A DNA stretch of 64,000 nt from Desulfovibrio sp. (lineage in GTDB: Bacteria > Desulfobacterota > Desulfovibrionia > Desulfovibrionales > Desulfovibrionaceae): assembly GCA_024683955.1 (NCBI GenBank), contig JAIKXS010000017.1, positions 82,773 through 146,772 of the forward strand, written 5' to 3'. The notes under the pieces were generated by a model. It searched no databases and was not told the origin of the DNA. It saw only the letters and a program-made list of their open reading frames with translations. This document shows positions 43,582 through 54,614 of this stretch, one piece after another; the stretch's first letter is position 1; each line of letters begins with the position of its first letter. The position numbers were made by a program, and so were the translations under genes.

Positions 43582-44103
43582 ACCTGTAATCCCGGGGTCA
43601 TGAACAAGCGAAAGATTCTTTTTCCGCAATGGGTGGAAACGGTTGCGGCACAGGAGATCTCACAAGGCAGCCGCGAGGACGCCCGTTCCTTATGCATGCG
43701 GAACAGTCTGGGGTCGAAATCCCCCGAACGGCGCGAGACATCATTGAAACGTGCCAGTTCAGAGATATCTTCACGTCTTTTGTCGTAATCGGCAAGAAAA
43801 TTTTCCCGGACACAAAGCGACCGAAAAATACGTGCAAGGGAAGCCGGTGCAGCCCGGATTCTTTTTGCCACTTTACCCCGGCACGGTCTTGGCAAAGCAG
43901 GATGGCAGGGATATATTACACGTACTTTTCACCTGTGATTTTCCCTAAAGAACATGCGGGAAACATGAAGAAAAGTGCACTCAATACGCGTTCTCTTTCC
44001 TCGTACGGGCGCCACTGCCCGGCGCCGTCGGAAGACCGCAACGACAAGGACGCGGGACCTCATACAGCCATCCGTCACCAACGGATTAAGGACACGATAT
44101 AGT

Positions 44104-45609
44104 ATGACACATCTGGAGCTTGGTTTCCAAGAAAAAAGCAGCGACTGGCATGCGGATATTATGCTCGTCCCCATACTGGAAGGGGAGGAGAAGACATGCA
44201 TCCACCCGGAACTCGACAAGGTATGTCCCTGGCTTACCATCGCCCCAGCCATGCGTGACCTGCAGGCAAAGGAGGGAGCGCTGACGCTTGTTCACGGGCA
44301 CCCCGACCTGCCACTCCCCCGCGTCCTCTTTCTAGGTCTCGGCAACCGCAAGGATCTTGAGACAGATACCGTCAGGACTCTTATCGGCAAGGCCTTTGAC
44401 CGCTGCCAGGATCTGGGGCTCACTCAGGCCGCGATTCCCCTTGCCCCCCTTGCCGAACTTCCCATCGAAAGGGAGCGTCTCCTTGAGGAATGCCTCTATG
44501 CAGCAGCTCTTTCAATGTATGAGAGCGGTTTTCTGAAAAAAAAGGAGCCGTCTTCGCCAAAGACCTGCAAGAGACTCGTCCTCTGTGCGGAGGGCCCCAT
44601 TTCTGACGGTGACCGGAACGCGGCTGAACGCGGCCGGAACGCCGCCCGTGCAACGCTTCTCGCCCGTCGGCTTGCCAATACCCCGGCAAATCTCCTGTCA
44701 CCGGATCTTTTTGCACGGTGCATCGTCGAGGAGACAAAGAATACCTCTCTGCGCTGTACCGTGCTCGACGAAGGGGCCATTGAACGGGAACGCATGGGAA
44801 GTTTTCTTGCGGTTGCGAAAGGTTCCGCCAATCCGCCCCGTTTTGTGATTCTTGAACACGCGCCTGAAGGGTACGCCGGCGAGCCGCCCGTTGTGTACAT
44901 TGGAAAAGGGATCTGTTTTGACTCAGGAGGAATCTCCCTGAAGCCCGCTGCCAAGATGCATCAGATGAAAAGCGACATGAGCGGTGCCTGCGCCGTTTTC
45001 TCTGCCATGCTGGCCATTGCCTCAGAAGAGCTGCCCGCTCACATCGTAGGCATCCTCCCCCTCGCCGAAAACATGCCGGGTGGCAGGGCGACAAGACCCG
45101 GTGACGTGGTGACGGCCCTCAATGGGGAAACCATTGAAATCACCAACACCGATGCCGAGGGGCGCCTCATTCTTGCGGACGCCATAAGCTACGCCAAAAA
45201 CTATTTTGCGCCCTCGCTCATCATTGACATCGCGACCCTTACGGGGGCATGTGCCGTGGCTCTGGGAGATGAGGTCGCCGGTCTTTTTTGCCGGGAAGAA
45301 GCCCTTGTCAAACGGATTCTCGATGCCTCGAGAATCGCTGGAGAGCCTTTTTGGCAGCTGCCTCTCTGGAAAAACTACGCCAAAAAACTCAAGAGCGACA
45401 TCGCCGACATCTGCCATACAGGACCAAGAGAAGGTGGCGCGATCAATGCGGCTCTTTTCCTCGCCCACTTTGCGGACGACACACCCTTTGCTCATCTTGA
45501 CATTGCCGGCGTGGACTGGAGGGAAAAGGCCCATCCTCTCTGTCCCAGGGGAGCAACAGGTTTCGGAACGCGTACACTTCTTGAACTTGCACGGGGAGGT
45601 ATCAAGTGA
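44104..45609 (+). CDS. pepA: Leucyl aminopeptidase (M17)
   Basis: GKGICFDSGGISLKPAAKMHQMKSDMSGA, NTDAEGRLILADAI; start set at 44104. Confidence 0.95.
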   Translation: MTHLELGFQEKSSDWHADIMLVPILEGEEKTCIHPELDKVCPWLTIAPAMRDLQAKEGALTLVHGHPDLPLPRVLFLGLGNRKDLETDTVRTLIGKAFDRCQDLGLTQAAIPLAPLAELPIERERLLEECLYAAALSMYESGFLKKKEPSSPKTCKRLVLCAEGPISDGDRNAAERGRNAARATLLARRLANTPANLLSPDLFARCIVEETKNTSLRCTVLDEGAIERERMGSFLAVAKGSANPPRFVILEHAPEGYAGEPPVVYIGKGICFDSGGISLKPAAKMHQMKSDMSGACAVFSAMLAIASEELPAHIVGILPLAENMPGGRATRPGDVVTALNGETIEITNTDAEGRLILADAISYAKNYFAPSLIIDIATLTGACAVALGDEVAGLFCREEALVKRILDASRIAGEPFWQLPLWKNYAKKLKSDIADICHTGPREGGAINAALFLAHFADDTPFAHLDIAGVDWREKAHPLCPRGATGFGTRTLLELARGGIK

Positions 45610-47117
45610 AAGTATATCTTCTAGGAGCAGGCCCGGGGGATCCGGATCTTCTTACCTTAAAGGCCGCAAAAATTCTCGCGCAGGCCGATGTGCTCGTCTA
45701 CGACGCCCTTGCCAACACCCGCCTTTTAGCCCTGGCACGCAAGGATGCTGAGGTCATTTATGTTGGCAAGGTGGCCGGCAATCACGCCCTGCCTCAGCCA
45801 AAGATCAATGAGCTTCTGATAAAAAAAGCCAAAGAGGGAAAAGTCGTGGCCCGCCTCAAGGGAGGGGATCCCTACATTTTCGGACGTGGCGGGGAGGAGG
45901 CCGAGGCACTCGTACAGGAACATGTGCCCTTTGAAGAGGTTCCGGGCATCACAAGTCCCATTGCGGCTGCGGCCTACGCAGGTATTCCTTTGACCCACAG
46001 GGACATGGTCTCCTCCGTTACCATCATTACGGGCCACGAAAAGGAAGACAAGGAAGGCTCAAAACTGAACTGGAAGGCCTTTGCCGAAAGCGGATCGACT
46101 CTTGTTTTTGTCATGGGCATGCGCAATCTGCCCAATATCTCCAAAAACCTTCTGGCTGCAGGACTGGCGGCAGATACACCTGCAGCCCTGATCTACCGCG
46201 GGACAACCCCGAAGCAGAGAAGCCTTGTCGCGACCATTTCAACGCTTCCCGAACGGGCTGCCGCTGAGGGGTTCACAAACCCCTCCATCATTGTGGTCGG
46301 TGAGGTGGTGAGCCTCCATGCGACGCTCAACTGGTTCGAAAGCAAGCCCCTCTTCGGAAAGAGCATTGTGGTCACAAGAGCCAGGGAACAGGCAAGTCAG
46401 CTTGTGGCTACGCTTACGGAACTTGGGGCCGACGTCATCGAATGCCCGACCATTCACATAGCGCCTCTTCCTTCCACCGGGAATCTTGATGCAGCCATCC
46501 GCGATCTCGCACGCTTTACGGCCATAATTTTCACGTCACAAAACGGCGTCCGCTTCTTCTGGGAACGCCTTGGGGCCCTTGGTCTCGACAGCCGTGCCCT
46601 TGGCGGAAAGTTCATCGCCGCCATCGGCCCGGGAACGGCCGGATCTCTCAGCGACAAAGGCATAAAGGCTGACCTCGTTCCGGAACGCTTCGTTGCGGAA
46701 AGCCTGGTTGAGTCCCTGTGCGCACGATTTGCCGGCAAAAAGCCTTCGATCCTCATCCCAAGAGCAAAGGAAGCCAGGGACGTGCTGCCTAAAGGTCTTG
46801 CTGAAGCGGGCTTTGATGTGCACGTTGTTCCAACCTATGAGACGGTATCGGACGAAAGCGGCGTGGATCTCGTCCTGGAAAGACTTCAGGAGGACACCCT
46901 CTCCTGCATCACCTTCGCCTCCTCATCGACGGTCACGAATTTCCTTGCGCGCATTCCCAAGGAACGCGTTCTCTCCTCCAACGTAAAACTTGCGGCCATC
47001 GGGCCCGTCACGGCTGCCACACTGGAGAAAGAGGGGCTGCCCTGCCACATAAGGCCGGAAACATATACCATCGATGCGCTTGTTCAGGCTGTCACCCTTG
47101 CGCTCTCATCACACTAA
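45606..47117 (+). CDS. Uroporphyrinogen-III C-methyltransferase / uroporphyrinogen-III synthase fusion
   Basis: VYLLGAGPGDPDLLTLKA, RLKGGDPYIFGRGGEEA (CobA/SUMT) plus C-terminal HemD-like domain (FTSQNGVRFFWERL). Confidence 0.93.
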   Translation: MKVYLLGAGPGDPDLLTLKAAKILAQADVLVYDALANTRLLALARKDAEVIYVGKVAGNHALPQPKINELLIKKAKEGKVVARLKGGDPYIFGRGGEEAEALVQEHVPFEEVPGITSPIAAAAYAGIPLTHRDMVSSVTIITGHEKEDKEGSKLNWKAFAESGSTLVFVMGMRNLPNISKNLLAAGLAADTPAALIYRGTTPKQRSLVATISTLPERAAAEGFTNPSIIVVGEVVSLHATLNWFESKPLFGKSIVVTRAREQASQLVATLTELGADVIECPTIHIAPLPSTGNLDAAIRDLARFTAIIFTSQNGVRFFWERLGALGLDSRALGGKFIAAIGPGTAGSLSDKGIKADLVPERFVAESLVESLCARFAGKKPSILIPRAKEARDVLPKGLAEAGFDVHVVPTYETVSDESGVDLVLERLQEDTLSCITFASSSTVTNFLARIPKERVLSSNVKLAAIGPVTAATLEKEGLPCHIRPETYTIDALVQAVTLALSSH

Positions 47118-47126
47118 GGAGCTCTC

Positions 47127-47804
47127 ATGCCCTTACGACTTGCCCTGCTTGCCTCAGGATCGGGAACCAACTGTCAGGCTATCATAGACGCCAAAAACGG
47201 CGGGCTGCTCGACATTGAAATAGGCCTCGTTGCAACGAATAAACCCGGCGCGCCCGTACTCGAACGCGCGGCAAGGGCCTCTATTCCCCATATAACGCTT
47301 GACCACAAGACCTACGAAAACCGAGAGGATTACGATGCCGACATGGTCAGAGCCATCCATGAACACGGCTGTGAGGCGGTTGCCCTTGCCGGATACATGC
47401 TCCTCGTCTCTCCGGTTTTTCTGAAACGCTTCAACGGTCCGGTTCTGAATCTGCACCCGGCTGTCCTCCCAAGTTTCCCCGGCCTTCACGGGGCGCGGGA
47501 CGCCCTTGGGTACGGAGTCAAAATAACGGGCTGCACAGTACACTTTGTCAACGAACAGATGGATAACGGACCTGTAATCATACAGGCCGCCGTGGGTGTG
47601 CGCGATGACGACACGGAAGAAAGCCTTCTATCCCGCATTCACGCCCTTGAACACAGGATCTACCCGCAGGCGGTGGCCTGGCTTTCCGAAGGACGCCTCA
47701 CGCGGCAGGGACGACGTGTACTCCTTGCGCCGAAGGAAGGACGCGGTTGTGCTGAGCTTCCAGGGGATTGTCTTGTCTGGCCCCCGCTGGAAAAAGGATT
47801 TTGA
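47127..47804 (+). CDS. purN: Phosphoribosylglycinamide formyltransferase
   Basis: LLASGSGTNCQAIIDA, LAGYMLLV, NLHPAVLPSFPGLHGARDAL, GCTVHFVNEQMDNGPVIIQA. Confidence 0.94.
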   Translation: MPLRLALLASGSGTNCQAIIDAKNGGLLDIEIGLVATNKPGAPVLERAARASIPHITLDHKTYENREDYDADMVRAIHEHGCEAVALAGYMLLVSPVFLKRFNGPVLNLHPAVLPSFPGLHGARDALGYGVKITGCTVHFVNEQMDNGPVIIQAAVGVRDDDTEESLLSRIHALEHRIYPQAVAWLSEGRLTRQGRRVLLAPKEGRGCAELPGDCLVWPPLEKGF

Positions 47805-48080
47805 AAAACAACGAAGCCATCCGTAAACCATCGGAAGAAAGACCGCTCAGCGTCTATCAGAGAGCGTTCCGGGCTGTCCCTGACGTTTTCTGCTCAAACG
47901 GCACGGCATGGAAAACAGCCTGGGCATACTGAAGTAAGCCGGCTTATGAGGTAGGCGGAACGGATCATCATCCCTTTTCTGCCATGCCGTTACGAAAACA
48001 CACATCAAATCACGCCGTACTGCCGCGGACGCGAGGGCCTTCCGAGACAGAAAACGTTTATCGAGGCGACGTCCACAGTC

Positions 48081-50429
48081 ATGGACGTTGAAAATTCTAT
48101 GGATACACCAAGGAACTCGCTTAGCAACGAGAATGTGAAAAATCTTTCCGAAAAGCAGGAGATTGCCCCCGACAGAACGTCTCGGGCGCCAGCCACGGAG
48201 AAGTCCAAGGCAAGTCCCTCCACCCGGCAGGAATCCTCAGCCGCAAAGGCCGAGAGAGAGACTCGAAAAGGCAAATCCTCCCAGGGCGCCCTCAGACCTT
48301 CGGACGTTGATTTCATGCCCTCTCTTCTGCGGTCCCTTTCGCTCCTGCTCCACCTCAAAGGGAAGCACGTTTCCCCTCAGTTTCTCATGACGGGTCTGAG
48401 CGGCGGTCCCGTCACCCCTCAGGCCTGCCTACGCGCCACACGCAAGGCCGGCCTTTCGGGAAGCATTCTCTACCGCCCGTCCCTCGAGAACATTCCAGCC
48501 CTTGTTCTGCCCTGCATCCTCCTCCTGACCCAGGACAGATCCTGCGTTATAACCCGACGCGAAGGGGACAAGGTCGAAGCCATTTTTCCCGAAACGAGCG
48601 AAACGGCCCAAATGGTGTCCATTGCCGACCTGGACAAGGAATATACGGGCTACGCCATTTTTGCCGCACTCAGATCAACGCCGGAGGAACGGGTTGAGAA
48701 GCTGACGCTCTCCAAAGGCAAGCGCTGGTTCTGGAACGTCCTGCGCTACTATGCTCCCATCTACAGACACGTGGCCCTCGCGAGCGTTGTTATCAACCTC
48801 ATCGCCATCGCCTCCCCTCTCTTTGTGATGAACGTGTACGACAGGGTTGTCCCCAATAACGCGACGGAAACGCTCTGGGTCTTGGCAATCGGCGTGCTTC
48901 TCATCTACCTCTTCAATTTTCTGCTCAGCTCACTGAGAACACACTTTGTCGATGTTGCCGGGCGCAACGCCGATATCGTGCTTTCAAGCATGCTCATGGA
49001 CAAAGTGCTTACAATGCGCCTTGACTCCAAGCCGGAATCGACCGGAGCCCTTGTCAACAACCTCAGGGAATTTGAGCAGCTGCGGGAATTTTTCAGTTCA
49101 TCCAGCATGCTGGCCCTTATCGACCTCCCGTTCCTCTTTATCTTTATCCTCCTCATAGCCTTCATCGGAGGTCCCATCGTCTGCCTTCCACTGATCGCCC
49201 TTCCCCTTCTCCTTGGGATAGGCATCTATCTGCAGTACCGCTCAAGAGCCATCGCAGAATCCACGTACAAGCAGAACATGCAGAAAAATGCCCTGCTCGT
49301 GGAAATCGTCAACGGTCTCGAGACACTGAAGAGCTGCATGGCCGAAGGAAGGATGCAACGGCTCTGGGAGACCATCGTCGGCCTTTCCGCCAAATCGAAC
49401 AGCCATACCAGGAAATACAACAGTCTGGCCATCGCCTCATCCATGCTTGTCACCCAGTGTGTGACGGTTGCCATGATCATTTGGGGCGTCTACCTCATCG
49501 CCGAGGGCAATATGACCATGGGCGGCCTTATTGGCTGTAATATTCTCGTCGGCCGGGCGATGGCTCCCATGCTTCAGATGGCGACACTCCTCACACGTCT
49601 TCAGAATTCGCAAATCGCCCTAAAATCCCTCGATCTGCTCATGGAGCTGCCCTCGGAAAATCAGGACAGGCGGGCCCTCATAGATTTCGGGACCCTTAAA
49701 CCGTCCTTCACCATGGAAGACGTGAGCTTTGCCTATCCCAATGCCCAACGCCTCTCCCTTGACCACGTCTCCCTTCATGTGGAACCAGGGGAACGGGTGG
49801 GCATCATAGGGCCCATGGGATCGGGAAAAAGCACGCTCTCACGCCTTCTGCTCGGCCTCTACCAGCCACGCGACGGCGCCGTAAAATTTGGAGACGTGGA
49901 TATCCGTCAGATTCCTGTTTCCGATCTCAGGGGGCGCATTGGAGTACTTCCCCAGGATGTCGTTCTTTTTTACGGCACAATTAGGGATAACATTACCCTT
50001 GGAGACCCCACCATCAACGACCATATGATTCTGCGTGCGGCGGCCCTCGCCGGCGTCACGGATTTCCTGCGCAATAATCCCGCAGGCTTTGCGGCACAGG
50101 TGGGAGAACAGGGGAAGGCCCTTTCAGGAGGACAGCGGCAGGCCGTTGCCCTTGCACGGGCTCTTGTCAGAGATCCCGAGGTACTCTTTCTTGATGAACC
50201 CACAAGCAATATGGACACCGATTCGGAAATCATGCTGCAGAAACGCCTGCTGAATTCCCTCGGCGGACGGACCCTTTTCCTTGTAACCCACAGGCTCTCC
50301 ATGCTCCGCATTGTGAACCGGCTCATCGTCATGGAAAACGGACAAATCAAACTCGATGGTCCGCGCGATACGGTTCTGCAGGAACTACGGGAGCAGTCGG
50401 GAAAACGCATCCAAACTGCCAGAACATAG
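48081..50429 (+). CDS. Type I secretion ABC transporter (LapB/LssB-like, C39-like N-terminal domain)
   Basis: IIGPMGSGKSTLSRLLLGLY, LSGGQRQAVALARALVRDPEVLFLDEPTSNMD; degenerate peptidase-like N-terminal domain. Confidence 0.9.
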   Translation: MDVENSMDTPRNSLSNENVKNLSEKQEIAPDRTSRAPATEKSKASPSTRQESSAAKAERETRKGKSSQGALRPSDVDFMPSLLRSLSLLLHLKGKHVSPQFLMTGLSGGPVTPQACLRATRKAGLSGSILYRPSLENIPALVLPCILLLTQDRSCVITRREGDKVEAIFPETSETAQMVSIADLDKEYTGYAIFAALRSTPEERVEKLTLSKGKRWFWNVLRYYAPIYRHVALASVVINLIAIASPLFVMNVYDRVVPNNATETLWVLAIGVLLIYLFNFLLSSLRTHFVDVAGRNADIVLSSMLMDKVLTMRLDSKPESTGALVNNLREFEQLREFFSSSSMLALIDLPFLFIFILLIAFIGGPIVCLPLIALPLLLGIGIYLQYRSRAIAESTYKQNMQKNALLVEIVNGLETLKSCMAEGRMQRLWETIVGLSAKSNSHTRKYNSLAIASSMLVTQCVTVAMIIWGVYLIAEGNMTMGGLIGCNILVGRAMAPMLQMATLLTRLQNSQIALKSLDLLMELPSENQDRRALIDFGTLKPSFTMEDVSFAYPNAQRLSLDHVSLHVEPGERVGIIGPMGSGKSTLSRLLLGLYQPRDGAVKFGDVDIRQIPVSDLRGRIGVLPQDVVLFYGTIRDNITLGDPTINDHMILRAAALAGVTDFLRNNPAGFAAQVGEQGKALSGGQRQAVALARALVRDPEVLFLDEPTSNMDTDSEIMLQKRLLNSLGGRTLFLVTHRLSMLRIVNRLIVMENGQIKLDGPRDTVLQELREQSGKRIQTART

Positions 50430-50462
50430 ACATCGAAAAAAGACGCGTGCGCGTATGCAAGA

Positions 50463-50500
50463 GAGGACGGCAAACAACATTGCACGCCGTCCTCGCCTTT
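50463..50500 (+). terminator. Intra-operon stem-loop (terminator/attenuator-like)
   Basis: GAGGACGGC-N14-GCCGTCCTC then GCCTTTCTT. Confidence 0.55.
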
Positions 50501-50535
50501 CTTCCGCATATTTTTAGCTTAGCCAGGAACCTCTC

Positions 50536-52479
50536 ATGCCCGATCTCGAAAAATCCGCTGCCGGCCCCAACGTAAAAAAGGCCGTCGAACTGCAGGATAC
50601 CTCCCGCCAGGAGGACAGCCGAACCGAACTGGCTGAACCGCTTGATGACGAAACGCAGGCACCATTCTCCTCGTCAACGGGAAGACAGGAAGTCCTCACA
50701 AAAACGACGTCCATCTCCCTTCTCGGTGATACAAGCCCGGTCATAAAGGACAAGCGCGGGCTTCCACCCATGCCCGGGCCGAGTGACAAGAAAATCACTT
50801 TTGAAAACGGCTCAGGCAAAATCAATTCCGTAAAAATGGCCGTCAGTGCTGTCATGAAGTCAGAGGAGGAGCTCGAACACGAATCAATGAAGGATAAAGG
50901 GGGATTCTTCGGATTCATCAAGGCACTCTTTATCGGCGGGGACCAGGAACAGCATTCGAGTGTTGATCCCATGCAGGCTGCGCGGGAATATCTCTCTTCA
51001 CACGAGGATACCGATACGGCTTCCGGCAAGTCTTCTGCGCCGGGTCTGTCCGCCGATGCGCTGCCGGGGGCAACGAAGCCAGGACTTTTTTCCGTCATGG
51101 ATGCCCCCCTCAAGGGGCTTATTCCCGAAGATCTTCGCTTTGCCGGAGAAGTTGATGCGGCTCTCATGCGCCGGCCCCGTTTCGGGGCCAGAACCCTCTC
51201 CCTCTGCGTGGCCCTCATGTTTTTTGTCTTGATCGTCTGGGCGGGCTTTGCGAGCCTTGATGAAGTGACACATGCGGAAGGATCCGTCGTCGGTTCCCAG
51301 CGTACACAGACCATCCAGAACCTGGAGGGAGGTATCGTCAGGGCCATTCTGGTACACGAGGGACAGGTGGTGGAAAAAAATATGGTCCTGGCCCAGCTTG
51401 ACAACGAACTCGCCGAATCTTCCTACCGTGATGCCATCAATAAGACCATAGAAAACACCTTGGCCATTGAACGCCTTGAAAGCGAACTGCAGGATAAAAC
51501 GCCGGTCTTTCCCCAGGATCTGAACATCTGGACGGCAAAGATCATCGGACATTATCCCGACAAGAAAACTCTTGAGCGCGCCCACCAAATCGTGCGCGAC
51601 CAGGAACTTGCCTGGCAGAGCAGAAAGGTGCAGTTCCAGGCTGAAATTGAGGTTCTAAAATCACAATACGATCAACGCACCCATGAGGTGGCCGAAGAAT
51701 CGGCACGGAAAATACAGCTCGATAAAAGTCTGGAACTGGCCATCCGGCAGCGGGACACGGCCTACAATCTTGTACGCCACAATAACTTCTCGCGCATGGA
51801 ATATATCGGTCTTGAACAAAAAGTTGTGGATCTGCAGGGACAGATTGACCAGCTGGCCGCGAGCATCTCCAAGGCCAATGCGGCCGCCGCTGAAAGTAAG
51901 CAGCGGATCACCTCCCGCAGGGCCGAGCAGCATGCGGACATCACGGCAGAGATCAACAAACGTCGCCTTGAACTCACAAGCCTGCGCGAAACCCTTGCCG
52001 CTGGCGGTGACAGGGTAACTCGAACCGAGCTCAGATCACCCGTACGAGGGACCGTCAAGCAGATTTACATCAACAGCGTCGGCGGTGTTGTGAAGCCCGG
52101 AGAATCCATCATGGACATTGTCCCCCTCGATGACACGCTGCTTGTGGAGGCCAGGGTCACCCCCCGGGATGTGGCCTTTCTCCGCCCTGGACAGGAAGCA
52201 ATCATCAAGGTTTCCGCATACGACTTCAACATCTACGGCGGCCTTGAGGGAAAACTCGAATCCATCAGTGCTGACACCATTGAGGACAAACGTGGCGAAT
52301 ACTACTACATCGTCAAGGTGCGTACCCCGAAAACCAATATCATCTACCATAACGAAGTGCTTCCCATCATCCCGGGCATGCTTGTCACGGCAGATATCTT
52401 AATCGGAAAAAAAACGGTGCTTGACTATCTTCTCAAACCTATTCTCAAAGCCAAGCAAAACGCTCTGCGCGAGCGCTAG
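50536..52479 (+). CDS. HlyD family type I secretion periplasmic adaptor
   Basis: HAEGSVVGSQRTQTIQNLEGGIVRAILVHEGQVVEKNMVLAQLD; coiled-coil; RSPVRGTVKQIYINSVGGVVKPGESIMDIVPLDD. Confidence 0.92.
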   Translation: MPDLEKSAAGPNVKKAVELQDTSRQEDSRTELAEPLDDETQAPFSSSTGRQEVLTKTTSISLLGDTSPVIKDKRGLPPMPGPSDKKITFENGSGKINSVKMAVSAVMKSEEELEHESMKDKGGFFGFIKALFIGGDQEQHSSVDPMQAAREYLSSHEDTDTASGKSSAPGLSADALPGATKPGLFSVMDAPLKGLIPEDLRFAGEVDAALMRRPRFGARTLSLCVALMFFVLIVWAGFASLDEVTHAEGSVVGSQRTQTIQNLEGGIVRAILVHEGQVVEKNMVLAQLDNELAESSYRDAINKTIENTLAIERLESELQDKTPVFPQDLNIWTAKIIGHYPDKKTLERAHQIVRDQELAWQSRKVQFQAEIEVLKSQYDQRTHEVAEESARKIQLDKSLELAIRQRDTAYNLVRHNNFSRMEYIGLEQKVVDLQGQIDQLAASISKANAAAAESKQRITSRRAEQHADITAEINKRRLELTSLRETLAAGGDRVTRTELRSPVRGTVKQIYINSVGGVVKPGESIMDIVPLDDTLLVEARVTPRDVAFLRPGQEAIIKVSAYDFNIYGGLEGKLESISADTIEDKRGEYYYIVKVRTPKTNIIYHNEVLPIIPGMLVTADILIGKKTVLDYLLKPILKAKQNALRER

Positions 52480-52493
52480 TCGGAGGGAGCCGC

Positions 52494-54614
52494 ATGGCCA
52501 AGTCCAGAAGAGGTGCTTCGCTTATCGTTTTGTTTTTATCAGTGACCATTGGCGCCATTCTCTACGGTGCACACTGGCTGCTGACCACGTCCCAGAGCCG
52601 AATGCTCAATGAAACAGGGCAGGCACTCCACAACGCTGCAACACAGCAGACCGCCCTCCTGACCGTCTGGTACGGTGCACTGACCAACCAGGTAAAGGCA
52701 TTTGTCGATGTGGATATGCTGCGCCTTTTTGCTTCAGAGATAGACTCCGCCGATGCCGACGCGACAGCTCTGCTTGAAGTCGTTCGTCCGAGCCTGGATG
52801 CCGAGGAGGATAACGAACAGCAACCGAAGGACCGGAAGAGCATAGACCTTTTCGTTGACCGTATGCCGGGCCTTGCACAACTGCTCCATGAATTCGTCAA
52901 AAAAAACAGTTTTCTCGATGCATATGTCCTCAACAGGCACCTTACCCCCTTTCTGATGACGGCAATCAAATACCCCTTTGATGAAAAAAACCACCCCCTT
53001 CTGGAAGAGGTTGTCAAAAGCGGCACACCCCGCCTTCTGCCCATACGCAAGGAAAACAGGGAACTTGTCGTGGACATGGTCTTCCCCATCTTTGCCCCCC
53101 AGTACATTGATCACAAGGGCAACCATGTTGTGGCGCTCTTCATAGGCACCTGCAGCGTACAGAAAGTCATCTCAGCCATAGATCACATAGACAACGAAGG
53201 ATTTTTCACCTCCGCCGTCCTAGAAAGTCAAAACGGCACACTGAAAATCATCGACCCTCTCTATCCTGGGGGACACCGCAACCTTGACGAGGGATGGAAA
53301 CTTCAAAACGGTGCGCTTCCTCTGGCCGTGCGTAACGAACCAACACGCATGGAAAAAACCCTCCCGGCCTACACTCTGGCTCATGAGGTCCCGGATCTTC
53401 CATGGCTTGTTATGCGGGGAATTCGCGTATCGGAGGCTGAGGCTTCCTATCTGCGCCTGAAGAAAAACGTCTATATCGGCGTCGCCCTCCTCATCGCCCT
53501 CGCAGTCATTCTCATCACGGCACTCTGGTGGTGGGTCGTCGGCAGACGTGAACGTGCCCATGCCGATCAGATGCGCAAGCTCTATTCCCTTGCAAACGAG
53601 CAGAAGCAAATCCTTGACAGTGTCAACTCAGCGCTTTCTGCCGGAATCGTGCTGAATGATCTTTCAGGCAAAATCTACTACGTCAACCAAAAATACGCGG
53701 ACATGGCCCACATGGCGCCGGAACGAATGTTCGGCATGAACCATACGCAGTTACCATTTGATCTGGCTCACAGTCTCGTTACCCACACCATTCAGATCAA
53801 TGCCAAGCCAGTGCTCACGAATTTCACGGAAATTTTGCCCGTGGGGGAAAGCAAACGGCATTTTCTCACGGCCTGCTCCCCGTGCATAGACGAAAACTGC
53901 TATCTTACGGGCATGGTATCTGTCTACAGCGATATTACCGAACTTGTGGAGGCACAGGAACGAGCCCAACACATGGTGACGCAGACCGTTGAAGTACTCG
54001 TACGCGCCATGGAGGCGGTGGATCCCTATCTGCGCGGCCAGTCAAAAAGCACGGCAAGTCTTGCCGCCCACCTCGCCAAGAACCTTGCTCATGATGATGA
54101 GGAGACACTCTCAACACTTCGTATCGCCGCGAATCTCTCACAAATCGGCATGATTCAACTGCCGAAATCCCTCCTTTTGAAGACAGGGTCTCTCTCGCCC
54201 GAAGAACGCCTTCAAATGCAGGAACATGTGGAATACGCCAAAACATCCCTTGAAGGCGTTGATTTCGGACTTCCGGTGCTTGAAGCCATCACGGAGATGT
54301 ACGAACGCATAGACGGTTCGGGCTATCCCGCGCATCTTAAAGGAGATGAGATATGCTTCAACGCCCGTGTCCTGGCAGTCGCCAATACCTTCTGCGCCCT
54401 TATGCGTCCCCGTTCGTACCGTACGGCCCACACCACGGAAAGTGCTCTTAAAATCTTCCTCACCAAGCCCTACAAATACGATCTCTCCATCGTGGAGGCC
54501 CTGCGCCGCTTCCTCGAAACAGAGACCGGCAGGGCTTTTCTGGAAGATTTAGTAGGGAAAAAGCAGGACAAAATTCTGAAAGAAGCTAACAGTCTAGGGG
54601 ACGATTCCATCTGA
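52494..54614 (+). CDS. Membrane sensor: periplasmic domain, PAS, degenerate HD-GYP
   Basis: TM segments at about aa 10-25 and 330-350; PAS region; RIAANLSQIGMIQLPKSLLLKTGSLSPEE and ITEMYERIDGSGYPAHLKGDEICFNARVLAVANTF. Confidence 0.82.
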   Translation: MAKSRRGASLIVLFLSVTIGAILYGAHWLLTTSQSRMLNETGQALHNAATQQTALLTVWYGALTNQVKAFVDVDMLRLFASEIDSADADATALLEVVRPSLDAEEDNEQQPKDRKSIDLFVDRMPGLAQLLHEFVKKNSFLDAYVLNRHLTPFLMTAIKYPFDEKNHPLLEEVVKSGTPRLLPIRKENRELVVDMVFPIFAPQYIDHKGNHVVALFIGTCSVQKVISAIDHIDNEGFFTSAVLESQNGTLKIIDPLYPGGHRNLDEGWKLQNGALPLAVRNEPTRMEKTLPAYTLAHEVPDLPWLVMRGIRVSEAEASYLRLKKNVYIGVALLIALAVILITALWWWVVGRRERAHADQMRKLYSLANEQKQILDSVNSALSAGIVLNDLSGKIYYVNQKYADMAHMAPERMFGMNHTQLPFDLAHSLVTHTIQINAKPVLTNFTEILPVGESKRHFLTACSPCIDENCYLTGMVSVYSDITELVEAQERAQHMVTQTVEVLVRAMEAVDPYLRGQSKSTASLAAHLAKNLAHDDEETLSTLRIAANLSQIGMIQLPKSLLLKTGSLSPEERLQMQEHVEYAKTSLEGVDFGLPVLEAITEMYERIDGSGYPAHLKGDEICFNARVLAVANTFCALMRPRSYRTAHTTESALKIFLTKPYKYDLSIVEALRRFLETETGRAFLEDLVGKKQDKILKEANSLGDDSI

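Noticed and set aside
44420-45094. 224-aa ORF on - strand
   Set aside because: Arg-rich shadow ORF antisense to pepA
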